NCBI GenBank assembly: GCA_023433505.1 | Contig: JAEZCO010000035.1 | Coordinates: 102,578-166,577, forward strand | Direction: 5' to 3' | Source of the DNA: Bacillota bacterium | GTDB taxonomy: Bacteria > Bacillota > Clostridia > Acetivibrionales > DTU013 | DNA: 64,000 nt | Shown: positions 53,218-61,981 of the stretch, piece by piece | Numbering within the stretch: the first letter of the stretch is position 1 | Layout: each line of letters begins with the position of its first letter | Position numbers and translations under genes: made by a program | The notes under the pieces: generated by a model | What the model was told of the DNA's origin: nothing | Databases searched by the model: none | What the model saw: only the letters and a program-made list of their open reading frames with translations

Positions 53218-53865
53218 TCAAACCGGTGCAGAAATCAAATGCTTTGTGTATCCTTGCTTTACCAGGTATTCGTAAGCTTCTGAAATATCCGCAGGGACCT
53301 CCTGGGCTATTTGAAATCCCATCCCCGGATAAAGGATTATGCGTTGGAGATCGCCAACCATAATATTGATTAAGTGATCCAGTGAGATATCATCCTTCGG
53401 GTACTTCTCAAAGGCGATTTGAGGTGAAGTGACCGATACTTCAATTTCAGGCCATACTTTTTTTATCGTTGCATGGGTTCTTCTTTCCATATAGGGTTTT
53501 TGGACGGCAAGGATATTTTTTACACGGATTCCCTTTTCGAAAAGGAGTTTTCTTGAAAGGAGTATATTTTCGCCGGTGTTTGTCGATTTGTTTTCGATCA
53601 GGATTTTACTTTCGGGAACCCCCATTCTTATGGCAATTTCAGCAAATATTTCTGCTTCGGGGCGATCCCACATGCCACGGGTTAATGAACCGAGAAAACC
53701 GGAAAACACGACGAGTGGGGCCAATCCCTGCAGAAATAATTCCGCTCCCCTTTCAGCAACACGTGTGTCATGGCTTCCAAGTACAAGGATACAGTCGCTT
53801 TTGTCAATTCTATGATTCACATGATGATAGTCCCATATCTTTTTTGCTGCCGATAAAATGTCCAT
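53218..53865 (-). CDS. YdcF/ElyC family protein (DUF218)
   Basis: The 215 aa protein has the DUF218 fold: DCILVLGSHDTRVAERGAEL (~24-43), VVFSGFLG (~52-59), and the middle ENKSTNTGENILLSRKLL motif (~91-108). No signal peptide or membrane helix, so it is of the cytoplasmic YdcF type rather than the envelope ElyC/SanA type. YdcF proteins bind nucleotide-like ligands; the substrate is unknown. Convergent with ykuK. Confidence 0.85.
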   Translation of the reverse strand: MDILSAAKKIWDYHHVNHRIDKSDCILVLGSHDTRVAERGAELFLQGLAPLVVFSGFLGSLTRGMWDRPEAEIFAEIAIRMGVPESKILIENKSTNTGENILLSRKLLFEKGIRVKNILAVQKPYMERRTHATIKKVWPEIEVSVTSPQIAFEKYPKDDISLDHLINIMVGDLQRIILYPGMGFQIAQEVPADISEAYEYLVKQGYTKHLISAPV

Positions 53866-54002
53866 AGTATTTCTACTCCTAGTCGAAATTATTGCATCTG
53901 AATAACTGCCCTATATTAATAGTATTACAAAACATGAAGATTTACCATAGAATTTCTTTTTTAAACGTAGGGCAGATAAAGCAAGGCATTCACTTGCTCC
54001 AA

Positions 54003-54054
54003 TGCGGACACTGGTAATTCATCCTCCATGGATAAATTCATAAGAGTGTCCGCA
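54003..54054 (+). terminator. long stem-loop, terminator or small RNA end
   Basis: TGCGGACACT (54003-54012) pairs perfectly with AGTGTCCGCA (54045-54054), with inner AATT-ATCC/GGAT-AATT pairing, then CTTTTATAGG. No gene lies just upstream on either strand to be terminated in this direction. Confidence 0.55.
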
Positions 54055-54133
54055 CTTTTATAGGCGTATGGCACTATACTATACTTTTATGTAAATTTCA
54101 CGTGCTTATTACAGATTTCCGGAACAAACAGCA

Positions 54134-54162
54134 TTGACTTTGTATATGCTATATCGTAAAAT
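54134..54162 (+). promoter_or_regulatory. sigma-A promoter of the CoA-disulfide reductase fusion
   Basis: TTGACT (54134-54139), 17 bp spacer, TAAAAT (54157-54162); about 95 nt leader. Confidence 0.5.
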
Positions 54163-54261
54163 CTAAATATATGGAAATATAAATATGACATACGGTTAAT
54201 CGTTAAAAAATCATCAATATGAGACAGCTTATGAGGGTGAAATATTTGAGGGGGGATTTTT

Positions 54262-56781
54262 ATGTCTTTGAAAACTGTAATCGTGGGCGGAGTTGCAGGA
54301 GGTGCAAGTGCCGCGGCCAGACTCAGGAGACTGGATGAAAATGCGGAAATCGTACTTTTCGAAAAGGGAGAGTATATTTCTTTTGCCAACTGCGGCCTGC
54401 CGTACTATATCGGCGAGGTCATCACCGACAAGGAGAAGCTTGTTGTTCAGACGCCGGAAAAAATGAGGGAGCGCTTCAACCTGGACATCCGCATTCACTG
54501 CGAAGTAGTCAGGATACTGCCTGACAAAAAGCAGGTTGAGGTTTTTAATAAGGCAGAGAACAGAACTTATACCGAAACCTATGACAAGCTTATATTGTCG
54601 CCGGGAGCAGAGCCCATAAGACCCAAGCTGCCCGGCATTGAGTCGTCGAGGATATTTACGCTGAGAAATATTCCGGATACATACCGGATAAAGGACTTTG
54701 TCGATGCCGCAGCGCCTAAGCGCGCAGTGGTGGTGGGCGCAGGCTTTATAGGACTGGAAGTAGCCGAAAATCTCCACGCTAAGGGCGTCAAGGTTACGGT
54801 AGTTGAGCTGGCGGACCATGTCATCGGTCCCCTGGATTATGACATGGCGGCTATTGTGCATCAGCATATGAAAACCAAGGATGTTGAATTCTATCTGAAT
54901 GACGGAGTAAAAGCTTTTCATCACCAGGGATCACTGATTGCAAAGGATTCCGAGGGCTTATCGGTGCATGTGGAGAAGGATGCCGGCATCGTTGCGGAGC
55001 TTGCCAGCGGCAGGTTCCTGAAGGCCGACATGGTTATCCTGGGAATCGGTGTGAGGCCTGAATCCAGGATTGCATCGGAAGCAGGACTCACGCTGGGTTC
55101 CACCGGAGGAATCCTTGTCGACGAATACATGCGGACCTCAGACCCTGATATATACGCCGTTGGCGATGCCGCTGAAGTAAAGGATTTCATTACCGGCAGC
55201 CCGGTCCTTATACCGCTTGCAGGTCCTGCAAACAAACAGGGCAGAATAGCGGCCGACAACATTTGCGGGATGGAGGAAAAGTATACCGGCACCCAGGGGA
55301 CATCCATCGTCAAGGTCTTCGATATTACCGTGGCCATCACCGGAAACAACGAAAAGGTACTTCGAAAGAACGGTATGGATTATGAGAAGTCCTTTACCCA
55401 TTCGCCTTCCCATGCAGGGTATTATCCCGGAGCGATCCCCATGTCCATCAAGCTGCTTTTTGATAAAAGGGACGGCAAAATACTGGGCTCCCAAATCATA
55501 GGCTATGACGGGGTGGACAAGAGGATCGACGTCCTGGCTACGGCTATCCGGGCGGGGATGTCGGTGTATGATCTGGAAAAATTGGAGCTTGCCTATGCGC
55601 CCCCCTATTCCTCGGCAAAGGATCCGGTAAATATTGCAGGATATACGGCCGCCAATATAGTCAAAGGCGACAGCAGGGTATTCCATTGGCAGCAGGTACC
55701 GGACATTGACAGAGAAAAAGCGATTCTTCTGGATGTCAGGTCAAGAATGGAATTCGAGCTTGGGACGATTGCAGGCGCAGTAAATATTCCTCTGGACGCT
55801 TTAAGAGACCGACTGGATGAATTGCCCAGGGACAGGGAAATCTATATTTTCTGCCAGGTAGGATTAAGAGGGTATATTGCATACAGGCTGCTTATCCAAA
55901 AAGGCTTCACAAAAGTATGGAACCTCAGCGGCGGCTACAAGACCTACCAGCTGGCAGTGCAAAAGCAGGCCAACGAGGATATCTATGAAAATGACAGCAT
56001 AATGAAGGATGATATGTTAAAGGCTATCGATTGTGAGGGCGGGGATTGTAATGCCGGCGCAAGCTTGAAGATCGATGCCAGCGGCCTTCAATGCCCCGGT
56101 CCCATCATGCAGGTTTACAAGGCCGTCAAATCCATGAATGAAGGCGAGCTGCTGGAGGTGTCGGCCACCGATCCGGCCTTTCAGGAGGATATCAAAGCCT
56201 GGTGCGACAGGACCGGGCATAAGCTTGTCAGCGTGAAATTTGAGGGAAATAAATTTACAGCGGTCATAAAGAAGGAAAAGGAAAATGAAAAAACAGGAAT
56301 GACAAGAGGGAGTCATGATAAGACCCTGGTCATCTTCAGCGGCGATCTGGACAAGGCCATAGCAACCTTTATCATTGCAAACGGCGCTGCAGCCCTGGGG
56401 AGGAAGGTGACCCTGTTCTTCACCTTCTGGGGATTGAATATTTTGCGCAGACATGATAAAGTCAGGGTGAAAAAGGACGTCCTGTCCAAAATGTTCGGCT
56501 TTATGATGCCCAGAGGCTCAAGGAAGCTGAGGCTTTCCCGGATGAGCATGGGCGGTATCGGAGGACAGCTGATCCGGTATCTGATGAGGAAGAAAAATGT
56601 TGCTTCCCTGGAGGAGCTTATCGACCAGGCGAAAGCAGCAGGGGTTAATCTGGTGGCATGCAGCATGTCCATGGATCTGATGGGGATTAAGAGAGAAGAA
56701 TTGACGGACGGCATCCAGATCGGAGGAGTTGCAGCAATGCTGGGCTCAGCAGAGGAATCGGACATGAGCATGTTTATTTAA
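54262..56781 (+). CDS. CoA-disulfide reductase / rhodanese / TusA / DsrE fusion
   Basis: The 839 aa cytoplasmic flavoprotein handles persulfide or polysulfide sulfur. Domain order: FAD/NAD(P)H disulfide reductase (1-450), with FAD motif VGGVAGGASAAARL, active Cys44 in SFANCGLPYYIG and second nucleotide motif VVVGAGFIGLEVAE; rhodanese (~460-555), with Cys531 in FCQVGLRGY; TusA (~595-665), with Cys611 in LQCPGPIM; DsrE-like (~680-839), with Cys800 in ACSMSMDLMG. All four active cysteines are kept, so sulfur could be passed along one chain. GAGGGGGG lies before the ATG. An ArsR regulator follows. Confidence 0.92.
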   Translation: MSLKTVIVGGVAGGASAAARLRRLDENAEIVLFEKGEYISFANCGLPYYIGEVITDKEKLVVQTPEKMRERFNLDIRIHCEVVRILPDKKQVEVFNKAENRTYTETYDKLILSPGAEPIRPKLPGIESSRIFTLRNIPDTYRIKDFVDAAAPKRAVVVGAGFIGLEVAENLHAKGVKVTVVELADHVIGPLDYDMAAIVHQHMKTKDVEFYLNDGVKAFHHQGSLIAKDSEGLSVHVEKDAGIVAELASGRFLKADMVILGIGVRPESRIASEAGLTLGSTGGILVDEYMRTSDPDIYAVGDAAEVKDFITGSPVLIPLAGPANKQGRIAADNICGMEEKYTGTQGTSIVKVFDITVAITGNNEKVLRKNGMDYEKSFTHSPSHAGYYPGAIPMSIKLLFDKRDGKILGSQIIGYDGVDKRIDVLATAIRAGMSVYDLEKLELAYAPPYSSAKDPVNIAGYTAANIVKGDSRVFHWQQVPDIDREKAILLDVRSRMEFELGTIAGAVNIPLDALRDRLDELPRDREIYIFCQVGLRGYIAYRLLIQKGFTKVWNLSGGYKTYQLAVQKQANEDIYENDSIMKDDMLKAIDCEGGDCNAGASLKIDASGLQCPGPIMQVYKAVKSMNEGELLEVSATDPAFQEDIKAWCDRTGHKLVSVKFEGNKFTAVIKKEKENEKTGMTRGSHDKTLVIFSGDLDKAIATFIIANGAAALGRKVTLFFTFWGLNILRRHDKVRVKKDVLSKMFGFMMPRGSRKLRLSRMSMGGIGGQLIRYLMRKKNVASLEELIDQAKAAGVNLVACSMSMDLMGIKREELTDGIQIGGVAAMLGSAEESDMSMFI

Positions 56782-56862
56782 GGAGAGGGGATACACCCCT
56801 CTCGGGTAACGGGTATTCCTATTGTGATGGATTTCCCCCCCTTTTATAAGGAAAGGTTTGTT

Positions 56863-57135
56863 ATGGATTTAAGGGTTTACGAAGAAAAAGCAGAAAAACT
56901 GAAAGCGATATCCCATCCTCACCGGCTTTGCATAATTAAAGGCTTGCTGGATAACAGCTGCAATGTGACAAAGATACAGGAGTGCCTTAAGCTGCCGCAA
57001 TCTACGGTATCACAGCACCTTTCGAAGCTCAAGGCAGCGGGTATCATCGAGGGCAAACGCACAGGCCTGGAAATTTGCTATAAAGTGGTGGACGAAGATG
57101 CGATTGCGATAGTGAAAAAGCTTTTTGAGGAATAA
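56863..57135 (+). CDS. ArsR-family regulator, cysteine-rich
   Basis: Winged-helix repressor of 90 aa from ATG 56863 (AAGGAAAGG 6 nt upstream; the frame opens at GTG 56824). DNA-recognition helix LPQSTVSQHLSKLKAAGII. The classical metal site ELCVCDL is absent, but there are cysteines at 23, 33, 41 and 72. ArsR members such as SqrR/BigR/YgaV sense persulfides with paired Cys; being next to a sulfur-transfer enzyme, this one may do the same (inference). Confidence 0.82.
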   Translation: MDLRVYEEKAEKLKAISHPHRLCIIKGLLDNSCNVTKIQECLKLPQSTVSQHLSKLKAAGIIEGKRTGLEICYKVVDEDAIAIVKKLFEE

Positions 57136-57263
57136 ATTTATAAACAAAATAGAATACTGAGGACACTCCCGGCATAAAAATATCGTAGAAGAATAATACT
57201 CGGATGCGGGAGGTCCGGCTTTACGGCTCCACTGCTCCGAAGGATGCGAGAGGTGGCCGGGTG

Positions 57264-58052
57264 ATGCGAAAAGTAGTTTCCATCGTCACATTATGTATGT
57301 TTATATTGTTAACATTTTCAGGATGTGGCATTTTACAAAAGCTGGGCCTTCAAAAGACTGAAGATGAACTTCAACCTGTTAGCAGTATAGTTATGGGTGA
57401 GGATGAAGCGAAAAAGCTGACGGACAAAGTGCCAGTACACCTGTATTTTGCAAATGACGACAATACCAAGCTGATGAAGGAAATCCGGTACATCCCTATG
57501 GCAGATGCGAAGCAGAGCACCAGTCACCTTGCTTCGGTCATAGTGAAAGAGCTCATTGCCGGATCTTCAAAGGAAAGAGGCTATAAGGCGACGATTCCGG
57601 CAGGTACCAAGCTCCTTTCCCCTGTGGCCGTTAAAGACGGTATTGCCACAGTGGATTTTTCCAAGGAATTCAAAAGCAAGCATCCCGGTGGAAAAGATGC
57701 CGAAAAGATGACCATTTTTTCCGTAGTGAATTCACTGACTGAGTTAAAAGATATACAAAAAGTGAAGATCACCATCGATGGAAAAGTTGCAAAGGAATAT
57801 ATGGGGAATTATCAGTTTGATGTTCCTTTCGCCAGGAGCGCAGGGCTTATAAGCAAGGAAACGGCTGCGCCGGGCGGGGGTGAAGCGCCGGATACCGCTA
57901 AGAAGGATACGGAAAAGAAGGATACGGACAAGAAAGCCACCCCGGCACCCACGGACAATGGAAAGAAGACCGGAGACAGCAAGTCCACCGGTGGTGAGAA
58001 AGACGGTGGGTCCTCCGACGTATCCGGGGACGATATTGAATTCCTTGAGTAA
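57264..58052 (+). CDS. GerMN-domain lipoprotein
   Basis: Envelope lipoprotein, 262 aa from ATG 57264. The signal MRKVVSIVTLCMFILLTFSGC has its lipobox Cys at 21. The GerMN (sporulation/spore germination) domain covers ~55-190, with VPVHLYFANDD, IVKELIAGSS and IATVDFSKEF. A Lys/Asp/Gly-rich low-complexity tail (~200-262) contains KKDTEKKDTDKK repeats. GerM in Bacillus works in engulfment and SpoIIIA-SpoIIQ assembly; many clostridial relatives are generic. The frame opens 20 codons upstream, but the ribosome site AGAGGTGG favours 57264. Confidence 0.85.
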   Translation: MRKVVSIVTLCMFILLTFSGCGILQKLGLQKTEDELQPVSSIVMGEDEAKKLTDKVPVHLYFANDDNTKLMKEIRYIPMADAKQSTSHLASVIVKELIAGSSKERGYKATIPAGTKLLSPVAVKDGIATVDFSKEFKSKHPGGKDAEKMTIFSVVNSLTELKDIQKVKITIDGKVAKEYMGNYQFDVPFARSAGLISKETAAPGGGEAPDTAKKDTEKKDTDKKATPAPTDNGKKTGDSKSTGGEKDGGSSDVSGDDIEFLE

Positions 58053-58221
58053 TTCCGGAGATGAATTATAACGAGGCAGCAAAAATGCCTCCATCTCCTC
58101 TAAAATAAAGGGACGCACCTCGCAAGCAGTGGGACTCTGGGGATGAGGAATCTCCCTTTTTGAACAGGCGGGTACCGGATTGGTGTTTAGGCGGTGAGCA
58201 TATTTCCCGCCAAGGATGCAT

Positions 58222-58270
58222 GGGCGCGCAGCAAATGCAGGGGATATGCGGCCAGCCTTGCTGAAGCTCC
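58222..58270. repeat. segment related to the core of palindromic element B
   Basis: GGCGCGCAGCAAATGC, then ATGCGGCCAGCC and GCTCC, parallel GGCGAGCAGCAAATGC ... TTGCGACCAGCC ... GCTCC at 52457-52502. The arms are missing, so the relation is less certain. Confidence 0.4.
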
Positions 58271-58329
58271 GCTACTGTAAGGAAATTTGTCTTCAAATGA
58301 TAAATTTCCTTTAAAATAGGTCGTTATAA

Positions 58330-58368
58330 GAGAATGGGAGAATACACAGTCCCATTCTCTTTCTATTT
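58330..58368 (+). terminator. intrinsic terminator-like hairpin
   Basis: GAGAATGGGA, 10 nt loop, TCCCATTCTC, then TTTCTATTT. Confidence 0.6.
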
Positions 58369-58657
58369 GCATGGGGTATTTTGCTACCCCGTTAAATTTT
58401 CTCATTGATTGTTCAACCTTGCACCATTTTGGCAAGAAAAACAAACAAAATTTTTCGTCAAATTAAGTTAGCGCGGTTTCCAGCATTACCTATTGCTGCT
58501 GCTTTTCAGAAGGTAATCTGCTTACCTCTCCTGCATATTCCATTCTATGATGAAGATAGCCCGCCTTTAAACATTTATTTTAAGTGGCGGTGGGCCCCTT
58601 TTCACTGATTTTGCTATTTGCGTTTTGCTGTAAAAACCAGGAAACGTGGTTTTGTGA

Positions 58658-58686
58658 TTGAAATACTATTGAAAAATGTATATAAT
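58658..58686 (+). promoter_or_regulatory. strong sigma-A promoter of the stalk-domain gene
   Basis: TTGAAA (58658-58663), 17 bp spacer, perfect TATAAT (58681-58686), about 45 nt before the start codon. Confidence 0.8.
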
Positions 58687-58737
58687 AGCATAGGTTGGCT
58701 AATCGCATGCCAATACAAATTAGTGGGAGGTAGTACT

Positions 58738-59685
58738 ATGAGAAGTGCAAAAATGATTTACTCAGCTCTGATACTCTCAGTCATCATGCTGGCATTCATC
58801 GCACTCCCTGCAATGGCTTCAGAGGTTCCTGCAGACAAGTATACATATACCTTGTCCGACAAAATAGGCATCCAATCTGAAAAAATTGAACTTGAGGAAT
58901 ACGACGATAACCAGCAATTCAGAGATATTCTTGCTGAAGAAAAAAATGAGGTTGTGCTGGTGAAAGACGGCGCTGAAATAAAATTCACGCCCACCGAAAA
59001 GATGTCCGCCACGGTGAGATATTATGATGTTGACGGCGGCTATGCGGGTAGTCTGTTCTGGACGATCGACGGTTCGGAAGAAGCGGTAAGTGAAATCGAC
59101 GCGAACAAAACAGCGACGGTAAAGCTTCACAAACGGTATGGCGGCTATGACTGCGATCTTTATTACATATTTAGTTTTGGGGATACCGATAAGACCAAAA
59201 TTATTTATAAGGTCGCCGACGGCTCGCCTTCGACATCACCTGCCGTGGAACCGCCGAAAACGGGAACAGCCGCCGTTACGACTTCAAAGGTCCTGGTGGA
59301 TGGCAAGCAGGTTGCTTTTGAGGCATATAACATTAACAGCAACAACTATTTCAAGCTCCGTGACATTGCCATGGCATTGAATGGGACCGCGAAAGGCTTT
59401 GAAGTAGCCTGGGACGGCAAGAATAACGCCATTAGCCTGACACCGGGTAAAGCGTATACCGCTGTGGGAGGAGAACTGGCGGTGTCTGCAAAGCCGACAG
59501 CCAAGCAGGCGGCATTATCCACCTCCAAAATTTATCTTGACGGTGAGGAAATACAGCTTACCGCGTACACAATCGGAGGGAACAACTACTTCAAGCTTCG
59601 TGATTTCGAACAGGCAATCGGCATTGTTGTGGGCTGGGATCAGAAGACCAATACGGTGAGCATTGATACGTCTGACGAAGAATAA
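58738..59685 (+). CDS. secreted protein with copper-amine-oxidase-like stalk domain
   Basis: The 315 aa protein from ATG 58738 (TGGGAGG upstream; the long frame above it is not coding). Signal peptide ends AMA-SE (~26). Residues ~27-165 are a beta-rich region I do not recognise. Residues ~180-315 hold two copies of the stalk-domain repeat: KVLVDGKQVAFEAYNINSNN YFKLRDIA and the like, then KIYLDGEEIQLTAYTIGGNN YFKLRDFE, ending in W-x-x-K-x-N-x-(I/V)-x-(I/L). The domain is a surface module common in Firmicutes; role unknown. Confidence 0.82.
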   Translation: MRSAKMIYSALILSVIMLAFIALPAMASEVPADKYTYTLSDKIGIQSEKIELEEYDDNQQFRDILAEEKNEVVLVKDGAEIKFTPTEKMSATVRYYDVDGGYAGSLFWTIDGSEEAVSEIDANKTATVKLHKRYGGYDCDLYYIFSFGDTDKTKIIYKVADGSPSTSPAVEPPKTGTAAVTTSKVLVDGKQVAFEAYNINSNNYFKLRDIAMALNGTAKGFEVAWDGKNNAISLTPGKAYTAVGGELAVSAKPTAKQAALSTSKIYLDGEEIQLTAYTIGGNNYFKLRDFEQAIGIVVGWDQKTNTVSIDTSDEE

Positions 59686-59997
59686 TATTTATTGATCCGT
59701 TGGTAAACGAGGCCTGTAAGCCGGATTTTGGCTTGCAAGCCCCCGTTTTCTTGCGGGCCCGGCTGCGCAGCAAGTTCTAACACATGTAAGTCCTGGAGCC
59801 GTCCTGCAGTGAGCCCCTTCGCTATTGCTCACGATGGCAGGTATGACAAACGATTAGTTTAACTTGACAATTTGCGGTACTTACATTTCAAAAAATGCTG
59901 TACTTTACCACAGACAGCGATATATAATAATTACAGGCGCAACTTAAAAACGCTCCTTAGCAGTATAACTATGAAACAGATAAACTTGGGGATTTAT
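59686..59997. other. intergenic region with terminator
   Basis: Terminator at 59706-59750, a small GTGAGC ... GCTCAC hairpin near 59811-59834, and TTGACA at 59863 without a good -10. No gene supported. Confidence 0.5.
59706..59750 (+). terminator. intrinsic terminator of the stalk-domain gene
   Basis: AACGAGGCCTGTAAGCC, loop GGATTTT, GGCTTGCAAGCCCCCGTT, then TTC; the stem has small mismatches. Confidence 0.65.
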
Positions 59998-61320
59998 ATG
60001 CTGATACGCTTGCAAGAGATTGGCTCTATTATGAAAGGCAAGCTGCGAAGTTGGGCAGGCGGCAAGGATGAAGCGGCCTTCAGCAGGCAAAACATACTGT
60101 CGTCCAATATAACCGCCGGGGTTGTGAACAACCTCATCGGCGGAAATTTTTTTACCGGCTTTCTGCTGCTTTTAAGCGCCGACGATGGGTTTATGGGGCT
60201 GGTTACCATGGCGGGCTTTATCGGAAACCTTCTTCAGGTACTGTCCCCTCTGCTGCTGGAGCGGTTCAAAAGCCGAAAACGGCTGCTTATCCTTAGCAGG
60301 TCCGTCATTTACTTTTTCAATATCATCATTATCGGTCTGGTCCCGCTGATCCCCGGGACCAATAGCATCAAGCTGATGCTGATCCTGTCGGTGATTCTCT
60401 TTATAAACCTGATCAACGCCATTACTGCTCCGGGTTTTGCCGTCTGGCACATTAAAAGTATCCCCGAGGATGTCCGGGCGAAGTTTTTCTCAACCTTCAC
60501 CATCATCAACGGAGTAATCATTTATGCAGTCATCCTTGCTTCCAGTTGGATTGTCGATTTGTTCAAAGCAAGGGGAAATGAGCTCCAGGGACTTTTGCTT
60601 TTCAGGGGGGTTGCCCTGCTGCTCTGCCTGGCCGATATATATTTTTTATTCAAGATAAAGGAATACCCTAACCAGCCATCCGATACAAAGGCCAATCTTT
60701 TGAATGTCCTGCTGAATCCATTCAAGGAAAGGAAGTATCTGATCACGGTTCTCATAGCCTGCCTCTGGAATTATTCCGCCAATATACCCGGGCCGTATTT
60801 CAATGTCTACATGCTGAAGGACCTCAAAATCAGCTATTCCTTCTTGAATGTCATCAATATGGTCAATATACCTGTTCTGATATTTCTCACGCCCATATGG
60901 CGAAAACGGATATATTCCACCTCATGGTTCAGGACCCTTTATTTTTCCATGGGCTTGTATTTGCTGAGCTATCTGGGGCTTGCCTTTGTCTCGGGCAAAA
61001 CGCTGTTTCTTTATCCCATTGCCGTCATATTTTCTTTTTTGATCGCGCCGGGGATCAATCTGGTCTTTGCCAATATACCCTATATCAATATTCCGCAGAA
61101 GGATCAGACGAATTACATCGGCTTCTTCTCTACGATGAACAACCTGGCAGCTCTGCTGGGAGTTCTGACCGGCAAAGAGTTTATAAAGCATACGGAAGGC
61201 ATAGTCATAACTCTGGCAGGAATCGGCATGCAAAACAAGCAATATATCCTGCTGCTTACGGCAGTCGTAATGCTGGCTGCCGTGTTTTTGATAAGATTCC
61301 TGCAAAAAAAGGCAGCCTGA
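59998..61320 (+). CDS. major facilitator superfamily transporter
   Basis: Polytopic membrane protein, 440 aa from ATG 59998, about 12 helices. The loop after helix 2 reads LLERFKSRKRLLILSR, the MFS motif-A region. The open frame extends 42 codons upstream; 59998 has TTGGGGA nearby, and ATG 60031 is also possible. Substrate unknown; no neighbour helps. Confidence 0.8.
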   Translation: MLIRLQEIGSIMKGKLRSWAGGKDEAAFSRQNILSSNITAGVVNNLIGGNFFTGFLLLLSADDGFMGLVTMAGFIGNLLQVLSPLLLERFKSRKRLLILSRSVIYFFNIIIIGLVPLIPGTNSIKLMLILSVILFINLINAITAPGFAVWHIKSIPEDVRAKFFSTFTIINGVIIYAVILASSWIVDLFKARGNELQGLLLFRGVALLLCLADIYFLFKIKEYPNQPSDTKANLLNVLLNPFKERKYLITVLIACLWNYSANIPGPYFNVYMLKDLKISYSFLNVINMVNIPVLIFLTPIWRKRIYSTSWFRTLYFSMGLYLLSYLGLAFVSGKTLFLYPIAVIFSFLIAPGINLVFANIPYINIPQKDQTNYIGFFSTMNNLAALLGVLTGKEFIKHTEGIVITLAGIGMQNKQYILLLTAVVMLAAVFLIRFLQKKAA

Positions 61321-61345
61321 TAGCAGCCAATGCGATATGCGGTTT

Positions 61346-61388
61346 AGGCCGGCTGGAGTGTATAAAATTCACTCTGGCCGGCCTTTTG
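61346..61388 (+). terminator. intrinsic terminator of the MFS gene
   Basis: AGGCCGGC-TGGAGTG, loop TATAAAATT, CACTCTG-GCCGGCCT, then TTTG. Confidence 0.75.
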
Positions 61389-61408
61389 TATTGGAAGGTG
61401 CTGGCGCA

Positions 61409-61437
61409 TTGACATTGCGGACTGATTACAGTATAAT
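61409..61437 (+). promoter_or_regulatory. perfect-consensus sigma-A promoter
   Basis: TTGACA (61409-61414), exactly 17 bp, TATAAT (61432-61437). Drives the DUF6530-like gene. Confidence 0.88.
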
Positions 61438-61440
61438 TTA

Positions 61441-61465
61441 TTTAGTAATTTACTAATTTACTAAA
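61441..61465. promoter_or_regulatory. operator-like repeat over the transcription start
   Basis: TTTAGTAA (61441-61448), TTTACTAA (61449-61456), TTTACTAAA (61457-61465): two direct units plus an inverted one, overlapping the predicted +1 of the consensus promoter. Confidence 0.6.
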
Positions 61466-61501
61466 TAACTAAATGTAATGAGAATCTTTGGAGGAATAAT
61501 T

Positions 61502-61981
61502 ATGCAAATACCAACAACCTTAAAGCATAAACCGGTGATTGTTTCTGAAAACTACGGGAACGTGGATGGCAGATATGCTTATAATACCGACGCCAAGGGA
61601 CTTTCTTTAGGGCTTGCCCAGTGGAATGACCGGGGGAAGCTGGATATTTCCGCGAAAGTATGGCGCTATACCGGGGAAAAGTGGTCGCGCCAGTCGGAAG
61701 AGCTTCCCATGCACCGGGTCCTGGACCTTGCCATTTTAATTTGCAGGAGCACCCAGTATTTTCAGGACGCATACCGGCTGCCGAAATTGTATGATCCGGA
61801 GAAACCGATGATCGACCGTATCGGGCTGCAAGGGGATGCCATGAGTGTATCCGTCTGCGCCGAAAACCCCATGATCGATGAGGATATCAAGCTGTTTTCC
61901 CAGGTGCTGAGCAATGACGGCGAACTGATTGGAGAACGCCTCCGTGTGCTGTCCGGATTGCTGAAGGATATGGGATATTAA
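61502..61981 (+). CDS. DUF6530-like protein, 159 aa
   Basis: Starts at ATG 61502 (TTGGAGG 8 nt upstream). Contains DAKGLSLGLAQWNDRGKLDI, VWRYTGEKWSRQSEELP, HRVLDLAILICRS and DRIGLQGDAMSVSVC, a conserved Firmicutes family that I associate with DUF6530. No signal or membrane segment. Function unknown. The promoter is the strongest in the window and carries an operator-like repeat, so the gene is probably tightly repressed and then highly expressed. Its stop codon abuts a repeat half copy. Confidence 0.78.
   Translation: MQIPTTLKHKPVIVSENYGNVDGRYAYNTDAKGLSLGLAQWNDRGKLDISAKVWRYTGEKWSRQSEELPMHRVLDLAILICRSTQYFQDAYRLPKLYDPEKPMIDRIGLQGDAMSVSVCAENPMIDEDIKLFSQVLSNDGELIGERLRVLSGLLKDMGY

Larger units (their letters stand above)
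53866..54261. other. divergent region between ydcF-like and CoA-disulfide reductase genes
   Basis: No gene seen in 396 bp. It holds a long stem-loop (54003-54054) and a promoter (54134) for the rightward gene. Confidence 0.55.
58053..58737. other. 685-bp non-coding region rich in hairpins
   Basis: No gene supported. In order: a terminator-like hairpin after the GerMN gene (58058-58100: GGAGATG ... CATCTCC around AGGCA ... TGCCT); a segment (58222-58270) resembling the centre of repeat copy B; a 10 bp stem at 58279-58311 (AAGGAAATTT ... AAATTTCCTT); a 10 bp stem at 58330-58359 (GAGAATGGGA ... TCCCATTCTC) followed by TTTCTATTT; and the promoter at 58658. A structured RNA is possible. Confidence 0.5.

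Noticed and set aside
58268..58282. CGCTACTGTAA resembles the conserved core of a cobalamin riboswitch
   Set aside because: The B12 box (GCCAGGAGACCUGCC-like) and the other conserved blocks are missing, and the downstream stalk-domain gene has no link to cobalamin.
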